Assembly (NCBI GenBank): GCA_036872755.1 | Contig: JAVHNS010000012.1 | Span: 744,001-808,000 of the forward strand | Length of the DNA: 64,000 bases | Source of the DNA: Orbilia blumenaviensis | Taxonomy: Eukaryota > Ascomycota > Orbiliomycetes > Orbiliales > Orbiliaceae | Direction of reading: 5' to 3' | Part shown: in pieces, positions 35,016 to 46,784 of the stretch | Position numbering within the stretch: position 1 is the first letter of the stretch | Layout of the letters: every line of letters begins with the position of its first letter | Notes under the pieces: generated by a model | The model's database searches: none | Told to the model about the DNA's origin: nothing | Seen by the model: the letters and a program-made list of their open reading frames with translations, nothing else | Program-made: the position numbers and the translations under genes

Positions 35016-35434
35016 AGCGAATTTTGAAGGCGTACACCATCGGGCTTGATGATATCTAAATTGCCTTAAAGATTATTTCTACGACTCTCCGATTTTACAA
35101 CTACAGCATGAGGGAACTACAGATAAATTGCTTTATGAAGTTTTCATTTTTCCGACAATAAAATACAACGATTATGGGCACTTGAGTTATTCTGGGAATC
35201 GCAAATACATCTGATTTCTGCGGTTTATGCTTGCTTGGTATGTTGTTCTTTCCCGTTTTTCCACATGGATTACCCGTAGCTAACTTCAACATACAGATTT
35301 CTTGCTTCTTCACCATACCACGAAAAATTTACCAAAAAAAGAAAATGGGAAAAAAAAGATAGAAAATAGAAATATAAAAAACCATATCTTCTGCAGGGCT
35401 ACGTACCCCTTTAGAGGTGCTCCCAACGAAAATA

Positions 35435-35469
<35 letters not shown>

Positions 35470-36771
35470 GCGCTGCCTTGGTCTTATTATTCTATGCGTT
35501 ATCTTTCATTTTATTTTCTTTCTTTCTCTACGAAAATTTTCGCCTATTCATTTTCCATAAGTCGGCAAGCGGGCTCACAATATTTCCTTCGCCCCAAAAG
35601 TTCGCCCCCCTTTATTTTTTTCCATATGGTTAGTTCACGGAGTCGGTGTTCTCAAAGATCTTTTTTCTGTTCCTTGTACATATACGCACGTTTGTATTCT
35701 TATCTTCCCGCGAGGTACATATATCCCCCAAGGCGCTATCTCTGCTTCGTTCTTTCCTTCACTTCTCTGTTTATATTCTTTACTTTTTTCCTTTCTTTCT
35801 TTCTTTATTCTTTGCATTGTCGTTCTTTTTAGTTGCATATAACATGATACCCAATCGTTAGCTATAGCTAGTTCTGCTCTTTATTTTTCAAGTCTGGTTT
35901 TTCGTTTCCACACTCCTTTGAGCTCGGAATCACAGGACGGAGAGATCGGAGTCCCTTGCTGTTTTTTCGGTTGTCATCTTTTTTTTTCTTTTCTTTTCTT
36001 TCTTCTTTTTCGGCTTTCCCGTTTCATCAACTTTTTTTACGCAGCGATTGTAATCTATACGGCATCTAAACTTATGTAAATAGTCTTCAATGAGAATCTA
36101 GAGATGTTTCACATACCCTACACACGAAAGTTGGTCCAAGAATCTTCGAATCCTATTGTTGTGATATCGTATGACTGTGACGTGATTAGTTCAGTGCTTA
36201 TCGTGATCGTCGCATCGGATGCATGTGAGTGAAGGGACGATGCAGTGATTTATGTAATCGGGCTAACGGCAAAACTATAAATATATATGCCGTTAACTGG
36301 GATTACCATCCAAAGGGATCCCGAAATGCATGGTATATATATAGTCTAATTACTGTTATTCAGGTCACGATAACCTGTTAGGCAATGAGCTGCATTCGAC
36401 CTGAGGCTAGATAACTGGTACAGTCCTGTTATAGTCTATAGAAAGGACATCTAGATGCCAACACCTAAAAGCAACAAAATGCAACATTTTCGATGTCTCG
36501 AGTTTAGGTTTATCGAACGATTAATTGAAGGGGTGTACGGTGTATAAAACGATTTCTTGAGATGTTGTATTGATATTGTCTGAATAGTTACTATTGTATT
36601 CATATGAATATTTACTACTTGTAACCTTCTTACATTTAAATTATTTCCATGCCAGTACCTGGGGACTAAGTCTTAGATACAGGTAAAAACTCGACTTTGT
36701 GTGCGTTTGCACCCTAGATTAGTAAAAACCAATTAATTAACTCCTAAATAATATATATCGGGTAATATAAA
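35016..36771. other. Intergenic region, pyrimidine-rich, with poly-A tract
   Basis: Poly-A of 31 bases at 35436-35466 is followed by T/C-rich DNA (35500-36030, many TTCTTT units) that resembles a promoter/leader. Frames in it encode Phe/Ser/Leu-rich chance peptides. From 36050 to 36770 it is AT-rich without a gene. Confidence 0.5.
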
Positions 36772-38100
36772 ATGTCAATAACCCTCCTCTTCGAAGTAAT
36801 CAAGCTCCTCTCCCGTCTACGACACCGCACCTTCCATCGCGGTAAATATCTCCAAGCCCTCTATCTAAACGTCGGCTTTCTTACCCCTCAAAACACCTAC
36901 GACCACATCTCAATCCCGATAACACCGATCACCACCGCCCTAGAAATCTCTTATGCCGTAGCTTCATACCTCCGCGTACCTCGGGAATTCGATTCAAAGA
37001 TCCAAGTCTCACTACTCCCTTATGGATTCGACACAAACGATCACAGACTGCTGACCTTCATATCACTGTTTCCTAAGAACCTGGTGCATAAGGAACGGTA
37101 TATCCACCTTCTCGCGCCGCGGAGGCCACGGTTTCCGTCTTTTCCGGCGAAGCGGTATAGAGGCCGGACGTTGAAGCCGGATGATAAGATTCTACCGCTA
37201 CTAAACCCTTGGAAGCAGGATGCGTTGCATTTGTGGGTCGGGTTGAACACTAACGATGAGAAGATAATACGCTTTCAAAACGCGATTGATAACTGCCAGC
37301 TGATTATTCAGGAGAAAGAAAACATGAATAAGAAATGTCAACAGGTTTTGAAGACGCAAGTTGCGAGGGCTTATAAATTGAGATATTCGGTTAATCGCGG
37401 AGGGCATAGCATGCTAGCAAGAAGGGGGGCTATGAGCTGGGTTCCGTCTGGTGAGAAAAGGTATCGATGCCAAATCACAGATGAGTATTTCACACTTGAT
37501 AAGATGGCTGCCACGACGATATATCCGCATACGTTGATGATGGAGCTTAGGGGTCTGGATGAAGAGGTTGTGGATATGTTAACAGGGCCGGAGAATAGTT
37601 TGTTAATGTCTTGGCCTGTGGCCAGGATGTTTGATGAAGGACTAGTTACGATCCAAAAGAAGGCGCTGGTGCAAGATCAAGTTTCTACTCGCCATGGACG
37701 GGGGATCGAGGATGCGTATTTTCTCAAGGTGAACTACATTAGGCTCTTAGACTCTAGAGTATTTGCGAGAGAAGATTGGGAAGACCGTGAGCACCGCGAA
37801 AGGCTTAGGTGGAGACATATAGACGGCAAGAGGATTATATTCTCAGATGATGGGTCAATGGTGCCGTATAAAGACTTTATGGAGTTTCACTCAGAGTTGT
37901 CAACGATGATATTTGGGGGGTTGGAATTGTCGGAGTCAGAAGGGATTTCACAAGACTTCCTAGGCAGTATTTTTGATAGGACACCGTGGCCATCTTCAGA
38001 TTCATCAACTTCGGTGGACCCCTCGGGAATCGTCCGTCGTTCTAGTTCCCCATCGCCACCCAGGTGGAGGATTCCGAGGGCAGGTTCGGGTGATAGTTAA
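36772..38100 (+). CDS. HNH-type nuclease-like protein with degenerate catalytic site
   Basis: A single exon of 442 aa. Residues about 229-290 match the layout of the fungal HNH_2 domain: RYRCQITDEYF (position of C-x-x-T-G), an AATTIYPHTL segment where AHIxP is expected, then GPENSLLMSWPVARMFDEGLVTI where NGLLL-x-x-xxH-x-x-FD-x-G is expected. So the first His is replaced (AH to TT) and the later His is Ala. The rest is helical N-terminally and Ser/Pro-rich at the end (IVRRSSSPSPPRWRIPRAG). The domain is common in large, poorly characterised fungal families. Here nuclease activity is probably lost, and a structural or regulatory role is possible. Assignment rests on motif layout, with moderate certainty. 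Confidence 0.6.
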   Translation: MSITLLFEVIKLLSRLRHRTFHRGKYLQALYLNVGFLTPQNTYDHISIPITPITTALEISYAVASYLRVPREFDSKIQVSLLPYGFDTNDHRLLTFISLFPKNLVHKERYIHLLAPRRPRFPSFPAKRYRGRTLKPDDKILPLLNPWKQDALHLWVGLNTNDEKIIRFQNAIDNCQLIIQEKENMNKKCQQVLKTQVARAYKLRYSVNRGGHSMLARRGAMSWVPSGEKRYRCQITDEYFTLDKMAATTIYPHTLMMELRGLDEEVVDMLTGPENSLLMSWPVARMFDEGLVTIQKKALVQDQVSTRHGRGIEDAYFLKVNYIRLLDSRVFAREDWEDREHRERLRWRHIDGKRIIFSDDGSMVPYKDFMEFHSELSTMIFGGLELSESEGISQDFLGSIFDRTPWPSSDSSTSVDPSGIVRRSSSPSPPRWRIPRAGSGDS

Positions 38101-38286
38101 TGCCGCCGTAACCACCGGTTTGTCCTGTTAAATTAGTACACTTCATCCCTTTTTATAGGCAAATTTGGGGGCCAGTGTGTATATATATCCCTTCAATATT
38201 TCATTCAATCTGATTACCGCGTATACAATGATGACAATCTTGCAAGCCCCTACCCCTTTATCAAATCCAAACTCTACCAATTAAGC

Positions 38287-40095
38287 CTAGACACTATCCC
38301 GGATAGGCGCCATCTCACTCTTCCCGCTCCTGAGCCAAATCGCCCAAATCGCATCCACAACCACGATAATTCCAAAACTGACGACCAGCGACCCTCCAAA
38401 TATCCACCGATGGTACAGCCACGCGTTATCTGCATTCATATCGATTTTGGTAACCGCGATACACCATGGAAGGACGTACAATATGTTGGAGCATAGAGAC
38501 TGATAGAGATACCATCGCGGTTGTGTGGCAAGGAGGATGGTGGCTAATTGAGTACTGAGGGCGTAAAATATATAGCACCATTCGATGCTCTATTTGGGAG
38601 TTAGTATTAGCGTTAGTACTTAGGACTGGAGTGGGGCTTTATGTATATACCTTCCACATCTTCTCCGTAACGTCAGCTGCCGTATCACTGTTTGAAAGGT
38701 AATATGCGAATGACCTAACACCTCCGGTGAACGCCAAGATAATGAACAGTAAAATCTCGATCCAGAAAACGATAACGAAGGACTTTATAGCCGGCTGTAC
38801 GATTTCTATTACCTCGCAGAGCATCTGTTAGTCTAGTTATTTCCTTGGATTGCCATTAAATAGAAGAGTACTTACTCCAAATATCCTTCCACTCCGCCCT
38901 GGCCCTCCTAACTTCCCTCCCAACCTTCCCCCTCCAATCGCCCCATTTATGTCCCACAAACGTGACCGCCGAAGCCTCAAGCGACTGGACGGGTACCATG
39001 ATCAACCCCCACCTGATGGTATTAAAAACTCCCCAAGCTGTTGCGTACGTATTACCCATACTCACAATATTAGATATCAGCCACAAATACAACGCATTTC
39101 GGACCGCCGACTCCGTGAATGTGAAGACACCAGCTCGGACCAGTTGTTTTAGTGCTATATAATTCGGTTTGGTAGCCATTTTCATGGAGATAGGGGTCTT
39201 TGATAACGCGGCCTTGCTGGTGAAGATGAAGTAGAGTACCCCGGCGAGGGCGCCACAGCCGTCGCAGGCGAGTCGGATGCCAGCTTGGGTGTTCGCCGTT
39301 GGGTTTATACCGGGCGCTCGGACGGTTGATATCAAAGCTAGGTCTAGAATGATATTGACGAAGACAGCAGCGGAGTTTATCGCCAACGGAATATCAGGCC
39401 TGTCCAGTGCTCTGGTAGAAGCGCCAACGGCGGCATTGATGGCTGAAAATAGGGTTGAAAATGATGAGATGCGGACATATGTGATCGAAGCATCTTTGGT
39501 CTCTGGCGGTACAAACGTTGAAGAGAAGGACGAAGCTGCGGAACAGAAGATTATGGAGAGTAGTAGCCCAAGGAGTGCTTGGGTGTAAAGTAAGGTGTAA
39601 GTGAGGTTTATGCGGGACTGTATGGTACGGGACGCCTTGTCGCCTATGACGGTGAAGACACCTCGAGGGAGACCTTCGTTTATAACTTCTGCGAAGACAC
39701 CAATATATCTATTTCGAACAACGAGGTAGTTAGACGGGTGTCCCCCATATGGCCATGCAAGGGGAAACTGGAAGCCATACGTGTAAGCGTCAGTCGTAGC
39801 AACCATTGATCCATCGATCTGAGCTACCCACAACTTTGACAAAGTGCCATAGAGTGCGGGGAGAAGAAAGGTGCAGATGTTGAAGAGTATAGAGCCGAAG
39901 TATCTGCCTCGCACAAAGGTATCAACTTCGATGCTTTCAGTTCCACAAGAGGTTTACAGGCGGTGTCTGCTACCTTTCCCGGCTCCACCACTTAGCTTTT
40001 GAGTTCAAGTCATTATGGACAATTTCTTCATGTCGTATTTCTTCATCTCGGTCGTCCGTCGCCTGTTTGCTCACCCGATATTCAGAACCCTCCAT
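38287..40095 (-). CDS. MATE-type multidrug/organic-cation efflux transporter-like membrane protein
   Basis: Minus-strand exons 40095-39974, 39933-39781, 39708-38876, 38805-38651 and 38589-38287 give 521 aa. The soluble start is [15 protein letters not shown]...KWWSRE. Conserved parts are [129 protein letters not shown]. About a dozen hydrophobic segments are present. This is the pattern of a fungal family resembling MATE/polysaccharide-exporter-fold carriers; substrate is unknown. Intron 1 is only 40 nt. The acceptor at 38806 was chosen over the TAACAG site 19 bases upstream because only it keeps the frame and gives KDIWKIVQPA. Confidence 0.72.
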
Positions 40096-41147
40096 TTTGA
40101 AATCTCCAGAATTCATCACCACACAATATTGCGTTGTCGACTTGGATATGCAACAAAGCGCATCGCGAGTACCAGGGATAGTGTTAGGGAAGGGGGATCC
40201 ACAAGCCGTTATATAACTCCAAGATTCAAACTATATCTCTCTCCTCAGTCCAGGTACTCACTTTCAGCTTCCTATAGCCCCACCTCGAAAACATTGCGAC
40301 GACCAAGAAGCTATCAACCCCGCATCCAAATGATGCCTGAAGTTCCAGTTTGCGGTTTGTTGTTTGTAAGAAAATGACGTTGGAAGAGAGACGGAGGTGG
40401 TTTTTTGTTCGTTACGAGATGTGACCTTGTGATATCGCCTGCAGGAGAGGCTGCTTAATTGTCTAGAACTAGCCATGGTGATAGGTCGTACAAAGGGTGG
40501 CACCCCTCCTTCATGAACGCCACCGACGCAAGCAGTCGTTAACGGCTGGCGGGTCGCAGCGTGGCTCTCGTTTAGCTAAGCGGTGTCACAATTTGAAGAG
40601 AGCAATTTCCATCGAATCATTCTATTAAAATGTGCGAGATACATGCGATAATGCAGGGAGGACGTTGGAAAGAAGCAAAGAACGGCAAAGGCACTGACAA
40701 GCACACAGACGATGGAAAAAAAAGTAACGACATAAAAAGATATCGTCAGCAAACAAATAAGAAATAACAAGCCCCCCTTACTTTTATTCAAACCTCTAGC
40801 AATCGAATCGACTTTTCCCCCTTCCTGGCAATGCAAAAATATGGCGATAACAAGCAGGGAGAAAAAAGCGAGAAAACGAAATTTAGAGCACAGTTGAAGA
40901 GAAGCCGCGAACTGAGACTAGGACAAGGAAAAAAGGCGGTATTGTAGGATTAGTTGTGGTGAGAGCATACAAATAGTTTTAGGGACACGTAAGTGTGAAG
41001 GTTGGCACAGGGTTTCGTTTCAAAAAAAAGAATCGTTTTATTCGTGGTTTAGTTCGTCAGATTAAGCTTCCGAAGAAACCTGGTAAAAGTCTTGTTGGGT
41101 GGCACAGTGGTGTTTTGGCAGGCGTTGTATAAGCAGAGAATCACAGT
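40096..41147. other. Intergenic region and eIF4A 3' side
   Basis: Upstream of the transporter (minus strand) and downstream of eIF4A. The sequence is unremarkable except for a short A-rich stretch near 40715-40760. No gene. Confidence 0.5.
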
Positions 41148-41417
41148 TTAGATGAGATCAGCGACGTTCCTATTGGGGATCTTGTTAGCAATGGCTTCTG
41201 TCGGGCGAGCTCGGGGGTTTGAACATACATTGGCATTTCTTCGATCTGGGTAGAGTAGAAAGTCTCGATGTCACGCATCATGCGGACGTCATCAGCGGTA
41301 ACGAAGTTGATGGCAACTCCCTTACGTCCGAAACGACCACCACGACCGATACGATGGATGTAGTTCTCACGGTTGGCCGGGAGATCGTAGTTGATGACCA
41401 AGGAAACTTGCTGAACG

Positions 41418-41449
<32 letters not shown>

Positions 41450-41456
41450 CAAAACA

Positions 41457-41490
<34 letters not shown>

Positions 41491-42658
41491 GCTCACGCTG
41501 GCTTTGTTCCATATCTCCGTGCATGGCAGAGACGGTGAAATCTCGCTTGGTGAGCTGGTCAGTAAGCCAGTCGACCTTCTTGCGAGTGTTGCAAAAGATG
41601 ACAGCCTGAGTAATAGTGACAGTCTCGTACAAGTCGGAGAGGGTGTCAAGCTTCCAGTCTTCCTTCTCGACAGCAATGTAGAATTGCTTAATACCTTCGA
41701 GGGTAAGCTCATCCTTCTTGACCAAGATGCGAACAGGGTCGCGCATGAACTTGGTGGTGACTTCCAAGACGTCCTGTGGCATAGTGGCGGAGAGAAGGAC
41801 GACCTGAGTAGACTGGGGGAGCAACTGGAAGATGTCGTAGATCTGCTCGGTGAAACCACGCTGTACGAATAGGACGGTTAGAATCCCGTCTGGATCGGAC
41901 TTGAGTTTTTTTGGGGAAAACTTACCGACAGCATCTCGTCGGCCTCGTCAAGGATGAATTGCTTCATGCAGTCGGTCTTCAAAGCCCTACGCTGAATCAT
42001 ATCATGAACGCGACCAGGGGTTCCGACGACGATCTGTTGGCCCTCACTTAGAGCCTTCATGTCCTCACGAACGACGGTACCTCCAATGCAAGCATAGGAG
42101 GTGAGGTTCATGAAGTCGCCGAGAGCGACAACGACCTTCTGAATTTGAGTAGCCAATTCACGAGTGGGAGCCAAGATGAGTGCCTGGGTCTGCTTGATTT
42201 CAGGGTCAATCTTCTGCAAGCAGGAGATAGAGAAAGTAGCAGTCTTTCCGGTACCAGACTGGGCCTGAGCAATGACATCGTGACCTGTATATAAGTGGTG
42301 AGCGGGTAATTTCTACATAGCCGGCGGGATATATTTAGGAAATCTTACCCTTAACGACTGGCAAGATAGCACGCTGCTGGATAGCAGATGGACGTTCGAA
42401 ACTGTTGATATAGTATTAGCGTGGGGTTCCCCGCAGGTTTATCCAGTGTAACGAAATTTTCATACCCATAAGCGTAGATACCTGTTAAAAAAAAAAAAAA
42501 AAAAAATTAGCAACTAAATTCTATGATATTCGGATAGGTGAAGAGGACATACCTCGGAGGAGCTCAGGCTTCAAGTCCATGTCATCGAAGGACTCGGTGA
42601 GTTGATCCCAGTTAGACTCGATTTGGGAGTCTGGGGGATTTTCGAGAGTTTCAGCCAT
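41148..42658 (-). CDS. tif1: ATP-dependent RNA helicase eIF4A
   Basis: Six minus-strand exons (42658-42553, 42481-42466, 42401-42349, 42284-41926, 41860-41229, 41169-41148) give 395 aa, the usual length. DEAD-box motifs in order: Q motif [21 protein letters not shown], Ia PTRELA, Ib [50 protein letters not shown]. The C-terminus MPMNVADLI is diagnostic for eIF4A and is restored by the last intron. It unwinds 5' leaders of mRNAs within eIF4F during initiation. Exon 2 is only 16 nt (coding IYAYG). Introns concentrate at the 5' end, as in other highly expressed fungal genes. Confidence 0.95.
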
Positions 42659-43411
42659 GATTGCGGTTGAAGGTCGAGGAATTCAGAAAGCTAGAGTCGC
42701 TTTCTGAACAATGAACAAAACTGAGGGAGTTTTGAAGCGAAAGAAGGAGAAAAAGGCCTTTCTAATGAAAGCTTTTTTCTTCCTTAGAGGACGGATATAG
42801 GGACTGTTAAAGTCGAAATGGCGGACCTTTCTCGATTGCTCAAGAAAAAGGACAAGGCCGATAACAGATTCTGACGGGGGATCTCTTCTTCTGGCTGGAG
42901 CAGAAGGAGAGGATGACCGATGCAGGAATCTGTAGCTACTAGGAGCTAGACGAAGGTATCAAAGGCGGTTTGGAAAACTGCTAGAGTCCCAAACGGCGGT
43001 AACGAAGAGAACTGAAGTGGTCTATCTACTTGCGAGAAGTATGATAGATCAAATTCCTTCGTGGAAAGAGGGATGAAGTCAATTCGTCCCTGTGTGGTGG
43101 TGTTCTGGTGGTTGTATTCTGTGATTATGGTTGATGATGGAGGAGAGGAGGGGAGAGAGGGAAAGGCGAGGAAAATCTTTTTTTTTAATATCCGCCAGCC
43201 AGTGCTGTGCTGTGCTGTGCTGTGTTTGCAAGCTAGGCGGGACTACTCTACTTCCTTAGTAAGGCTCGGAGGAGGACCTCACCTTACCACACCACACCAC
43301 ACACCTCAACTCAACTCAACTCAACTCAACTCAACTTCACCTCACCCTCTTTGCCTTTGCCAGTAGTGGGGTTCCCACACATAACAAAATTAATTTGTGA
43401 TTTGCGGCGCT

Positions 43412-43451
<40 letters not shown>

Positions 43452-45385
43452 TCTGGATCACCTCTCTGCTTGTTTGGCAGGCAAACCTCCCCCCAAGGGA
43501 AAAAAATAAAAATAAAAAATAGAGCACTGGTAGTAATACTACTAGTCACCCACTCATATCAAGCGGAAAAAAAAAAAAAATTAAAATTTTTTCCCTTTCT
43601 TTCTTTGGTTTCTTTTGTTTCTAAACTGTCTTTTGGCGGGGTCGGGGCCATACAAAGAACTCTCATTCGCATTTCCTTTTCTCAGAGCTAGCTTCAGAGG
43701 GAACCACCCGACGCTAGGGCGAATTGGATCAAGCGCATTTCTACACTACAAAGTAACTACTCAAGTACTCATTAACATGCAATAGCACGGCGTCTGAGCT
43801 GGTCGGGTCAACATGGAGGTATCAGAGGAACTCGACATCCATACCCTCGACCGCCGTGGGTGGTGGGTTGCTGCTGCAGATAGAGCAGAGGTGGGGTTGT
43901 GCCTGCCCCAAACAGTGTCACAGCAAAAAAGCTCCAGCTTGTCGGGTTTGACCCCACTAGCCTCTTTCAGACGTCAGGGAAGTTTCCCCCATTCGATAAG
44001 ATTAGAAACAGAAACAGAAAAAATTTTCGTACCCTAGCAGGAGTCATTCCTGCATCAGACCAACGGCGCTAGAAGGTCTTTTTGGCTGTTATGTTTCTAA
44101 TGCGGGAGCTTCTTTGCCCCAGACCCTGCACCCCTTGCTCATATGTATGCCATAAATGCCATATTTACTATATCGTACATGACATGTTTGTATGCCGAGG
44201 CCTGGCTGCAGCACTGCTCAAATCTCTATACTAAGAAGACCTTAAGCATGCTGATATATACTATGTCCCCTATAGAGTCCTATCTAGTACGCTCTCAAGC
44301 TTTTTTGTGACGGCAAATTTCACGAGTGGTCGCACAGGATATCCTAATACGTAATTAATCAATGGGCGATATGTTGTAGGCACCGTCTGGTGCTGCACTT
44401 TTGATCCACCTGCAAAGAGTCACAATTTAAACTAATAGTGCCACGATCTTAGCCTGTCCCTCTACTTTTTTTTGGCTTTTGATCAACCCCATGTGTGCGG
44501 AGGTTTGCCTAGTAAGACCTGTCTCTCTCTTTGTATTAATGTATGTAGCATGTTGATTTGACACGCAAACTCGGGCGCTGGTCGGCACAGCTGTTCCTAA
44601 CTTTAACTGCTAAACTAGAACCTACGAAAGTCGCATCACTGGAATGAAGTCCCAAAGTCCCAAAATAAGAACTTAACGAGGTCCTATCAGTTCGCAAACC
44701 CCTTTAACCATTGCATGGCTTCGGCAGTTATACCTGCCCAGTCCCAAAACTGGAACGCCTTATTCGCTGTCTGGCTTGGCGCTCTTTATCTTATCGAGAT
44801 CCCCGCCACAGTATGCGGCTCAAATACTGATTCCCTCTTTAGTACATGCAACAGAGTCAACACGGCTCCTTTCCACCACCCGCGCAGGCTCACTGAATAA
44901 AGCCACACCCAATTGGAAGGAACCGGTAACACATTCCTCAGCACTCTGCAGGTTCAAGTCCCGATTCGGTCCCCTGCATATTATCGTCCCCCTTTTCGAT
45001 CTAGATCTAGGAAGGCCTTGCACAAAGGATATCAAATTCAGAAATATATATTACACGACCATATCCCCGGATTTCCGTTAAATTCTGGGTAATACCTTTT
45101 TATTATGTCTTTGGGCGAGGCAGCAAATTAATTAATTAAATGCCGGAACTCTGATGACACAACTGTTTCTCTATGACTCCGATCTAGCATAACAAACACT
45201 GCCTAGAGTTCTGACAAGGCTACCCGATTGCCACATGTGGCCATCGTTTACCCTAATGGCGTCCTTGAGGCTCTTCTATTTCACAAGCTTTCCCAACTTA
45301 CTTTAGGTCCAAACCACACTTGTGGCCGACTGACGTCTGGGACTGAGACTAGTCCGAACCTACGAGTTCTCTAGGGAAACAGCCT
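42659..45385. other. Intergenic region with eIF4A leader, tandem repeats and poly-T
   Basis: Next to eIF4A is a purine-rich leader on the minus strand. Simple repeats follow: (GTGCT)n at 43202-43224, (CTCAA)n at 43305-43335 and 34 T at 43415-43448. From 43800 to 45385 there are only short open frames of 60-100 codons lying on one another in different frames; none is supportable. No gene is called. Confidence 0.55.
43202..43335. repeat. (GTGCT)n and (CTCAA)n pentanucleotide arrays
   Basis: Two pure pentamer microsatellites, about four to six units each, lie about 80 bases apart roughly 0.6 kb upstream of the eIF4A start. Confidence 0.8.
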
Positions 45386-45814
45386 CTAATCTCTCCCCAG
45401 GGGCAAATCCCGTGCAGCCGCTCTAGTGCAATATTCACAGTTTCTACATCCCTGCCACCCTCCTCGCCACTTCATCCCATCACAGTCACCACAATCCACA
45501 CATTCCCCACCCTCTCCTAAACAATAACAAGGACAAACAAAACAATCACAATCATAACACTGAATCTCCATTGCCTCCTGCCATCTCTTGCCCCCAGGCG
45601 GAACACCCCTGTCCTTTAGTATATTCTCTAGCGGGTTTCGGTAGTTGGCGATTTTTACAACATACGGTTGTGGACTGATGGATTTTGGGTAATGGTAATA
45701 GGCTTGTTCGGCGGTGTGAGTCACGTACTCGGGTATTCCGAGATCATGCAGTAGCTTATATTCGCCCAGGGTCATGTATGTGTGGTTGTAGTGCTTTTCT
45801 GTGCTCTTAGCCAT
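45386..45814 (-). CDS. Small Cys-rich protein, unknown
   Basis: A single exon of 142 aa with ATG in a good context (AAGAATGGC). The first 90 residues are Tyr/His-rich and contain YKLLHDLGIPEYV and KRWQEAMEIQ. The last 60 hold 12 cysteines in close pairs (QCYDCDCFVCPCYC, ECVDCGDCD, GCRNCEYC). There is no signal peptide, so the protein should stay in the reducing cytosol or nucleus, where such C-x-C/C-x-x-C clusters usually bind zinc or other metals. No family recognised. It is the first gene of the orphan island that ends near 59.05 kb. Confidence 0.55.
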   Translation of the reverse strand: MAKSTEKHYNHTYMTLGEYKLLHDLGIPEYVTHTAEQAYYHYPKSISPQPYVVKIANYRNPLENILKDRGVPPGGKRWQEAMEIQCYDCDCFVCPCYCLGEGGECVDCGDCDGMKWRGGWQGCRNCEYCTRAAARDLPLGRD

Positions 45815-46784
45815 TCTTGGGGGGGTTACTTGCGAGGTGCCCTTATGCAGGACGAGCGCTCATCCAGTAATTGCAATTTCGGGAAGTCGGAGAAACGGTG
45901 ATGTCATGAAAACTAGCCTCTGGCTGATGGTTTATGCTGATTTAAGATATTATCAAATCAATATTAACCAGTTTCCGCTTCAGGGGAAATATACACAGCT
46001 TAGATTGAAGGTGTGTATGCATGCGGTCCTATTATAGGTGAGTGGCTATACTTGCCGACTGCGTCGATATCACATATTTTGCAACGAGTTTCCAGTACCA
46101 ATAGTACACAATGCAGACTATGCTACAAAAGGGGCGCCAAAGTTGTCTTGCCAGCCTTGTTAATTATTGCAGACGCTGCAGTGTCAAAGCTGCTGTACCA
46201 AATATCCAAAACATGTTCCCATCAAAAGCCTACCTTTATAAGAAATTTGTAAATCTGGAACAAACCTTTAGGAATATGTGCTCATGATCATATATAATAG
46301 TTTCAGAGAATTTAAAACGAAATTTTTTGTGAACAAAGGTAAAACCATATTATACCAATTTAATGACACTATTCTTACAGGCTAACGTTATAACCTTCAT
46401 GAGACCAAGATATCCTTTATATCTGCTATCTCTGTTATAAGTGGTCCTATAAAGTAGCCTTTAGGTGATGGGCCCATTATAATTGGTTAATGTATATCTC
46501 ATATAATATAGCTTTCTTAGTTGGTATCAAACTTCGAAGATTTCTGTGTAGTGGTCCCGTGTTGGCCACTATACCCATCGTATAAAGATTAACTGCGAAT
46601 CCTAAATGTCAATTGTAAAGAAACATCAACAGTATTGATTTACTTCAAGTATCTACGCGTAAAAAGCCAAGATATCCTCCGGAGTTAGAATATATGGCCC
46701 AAGGGAGAACGCTCTTCCAATAATGTAAATTCGATGATCATGGCCTGAAAACCGATCATTCTCCCCCAAATACATGACAATGTT
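45815..46784. other. AT-rich intergenic region
   Basis: No gene is seen. The stretch 46250-46680 is notably AT-rich with scattered short palindromes. Confidence 0.45.

Noticed and set aside
35302..35861. A 176-codon Phe/Ser/Tyr-rich frame
   Set aside because: It reads through poly-A (coding poly-Lys) and T/C-rich leader-like DNA, with competing open frames on the same strand. Composition alone explains it.
38806..38875. An apparent frameshift in the MATE-like gene at its fourth exon
   Set aside because: It arises only if the first TAACAG acceptor (38825) is used. Using TAATAG at 38806 gives a 70-nt intron, restores frame and the family motif.
44948..44985. AGGTTCAAGTCCCGA resembling a tRNA T arm
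   Set aside because: No D arm, anticodon arm or acceptor stem can be placed at the right distance upstream.
44715..45081. Overlapping frames of 61-101 codons (MASAVIPAQSQNW...)
   Set aside because: No homology recognised, frames overlap on both strands, and no splice or start evidence prefers one.
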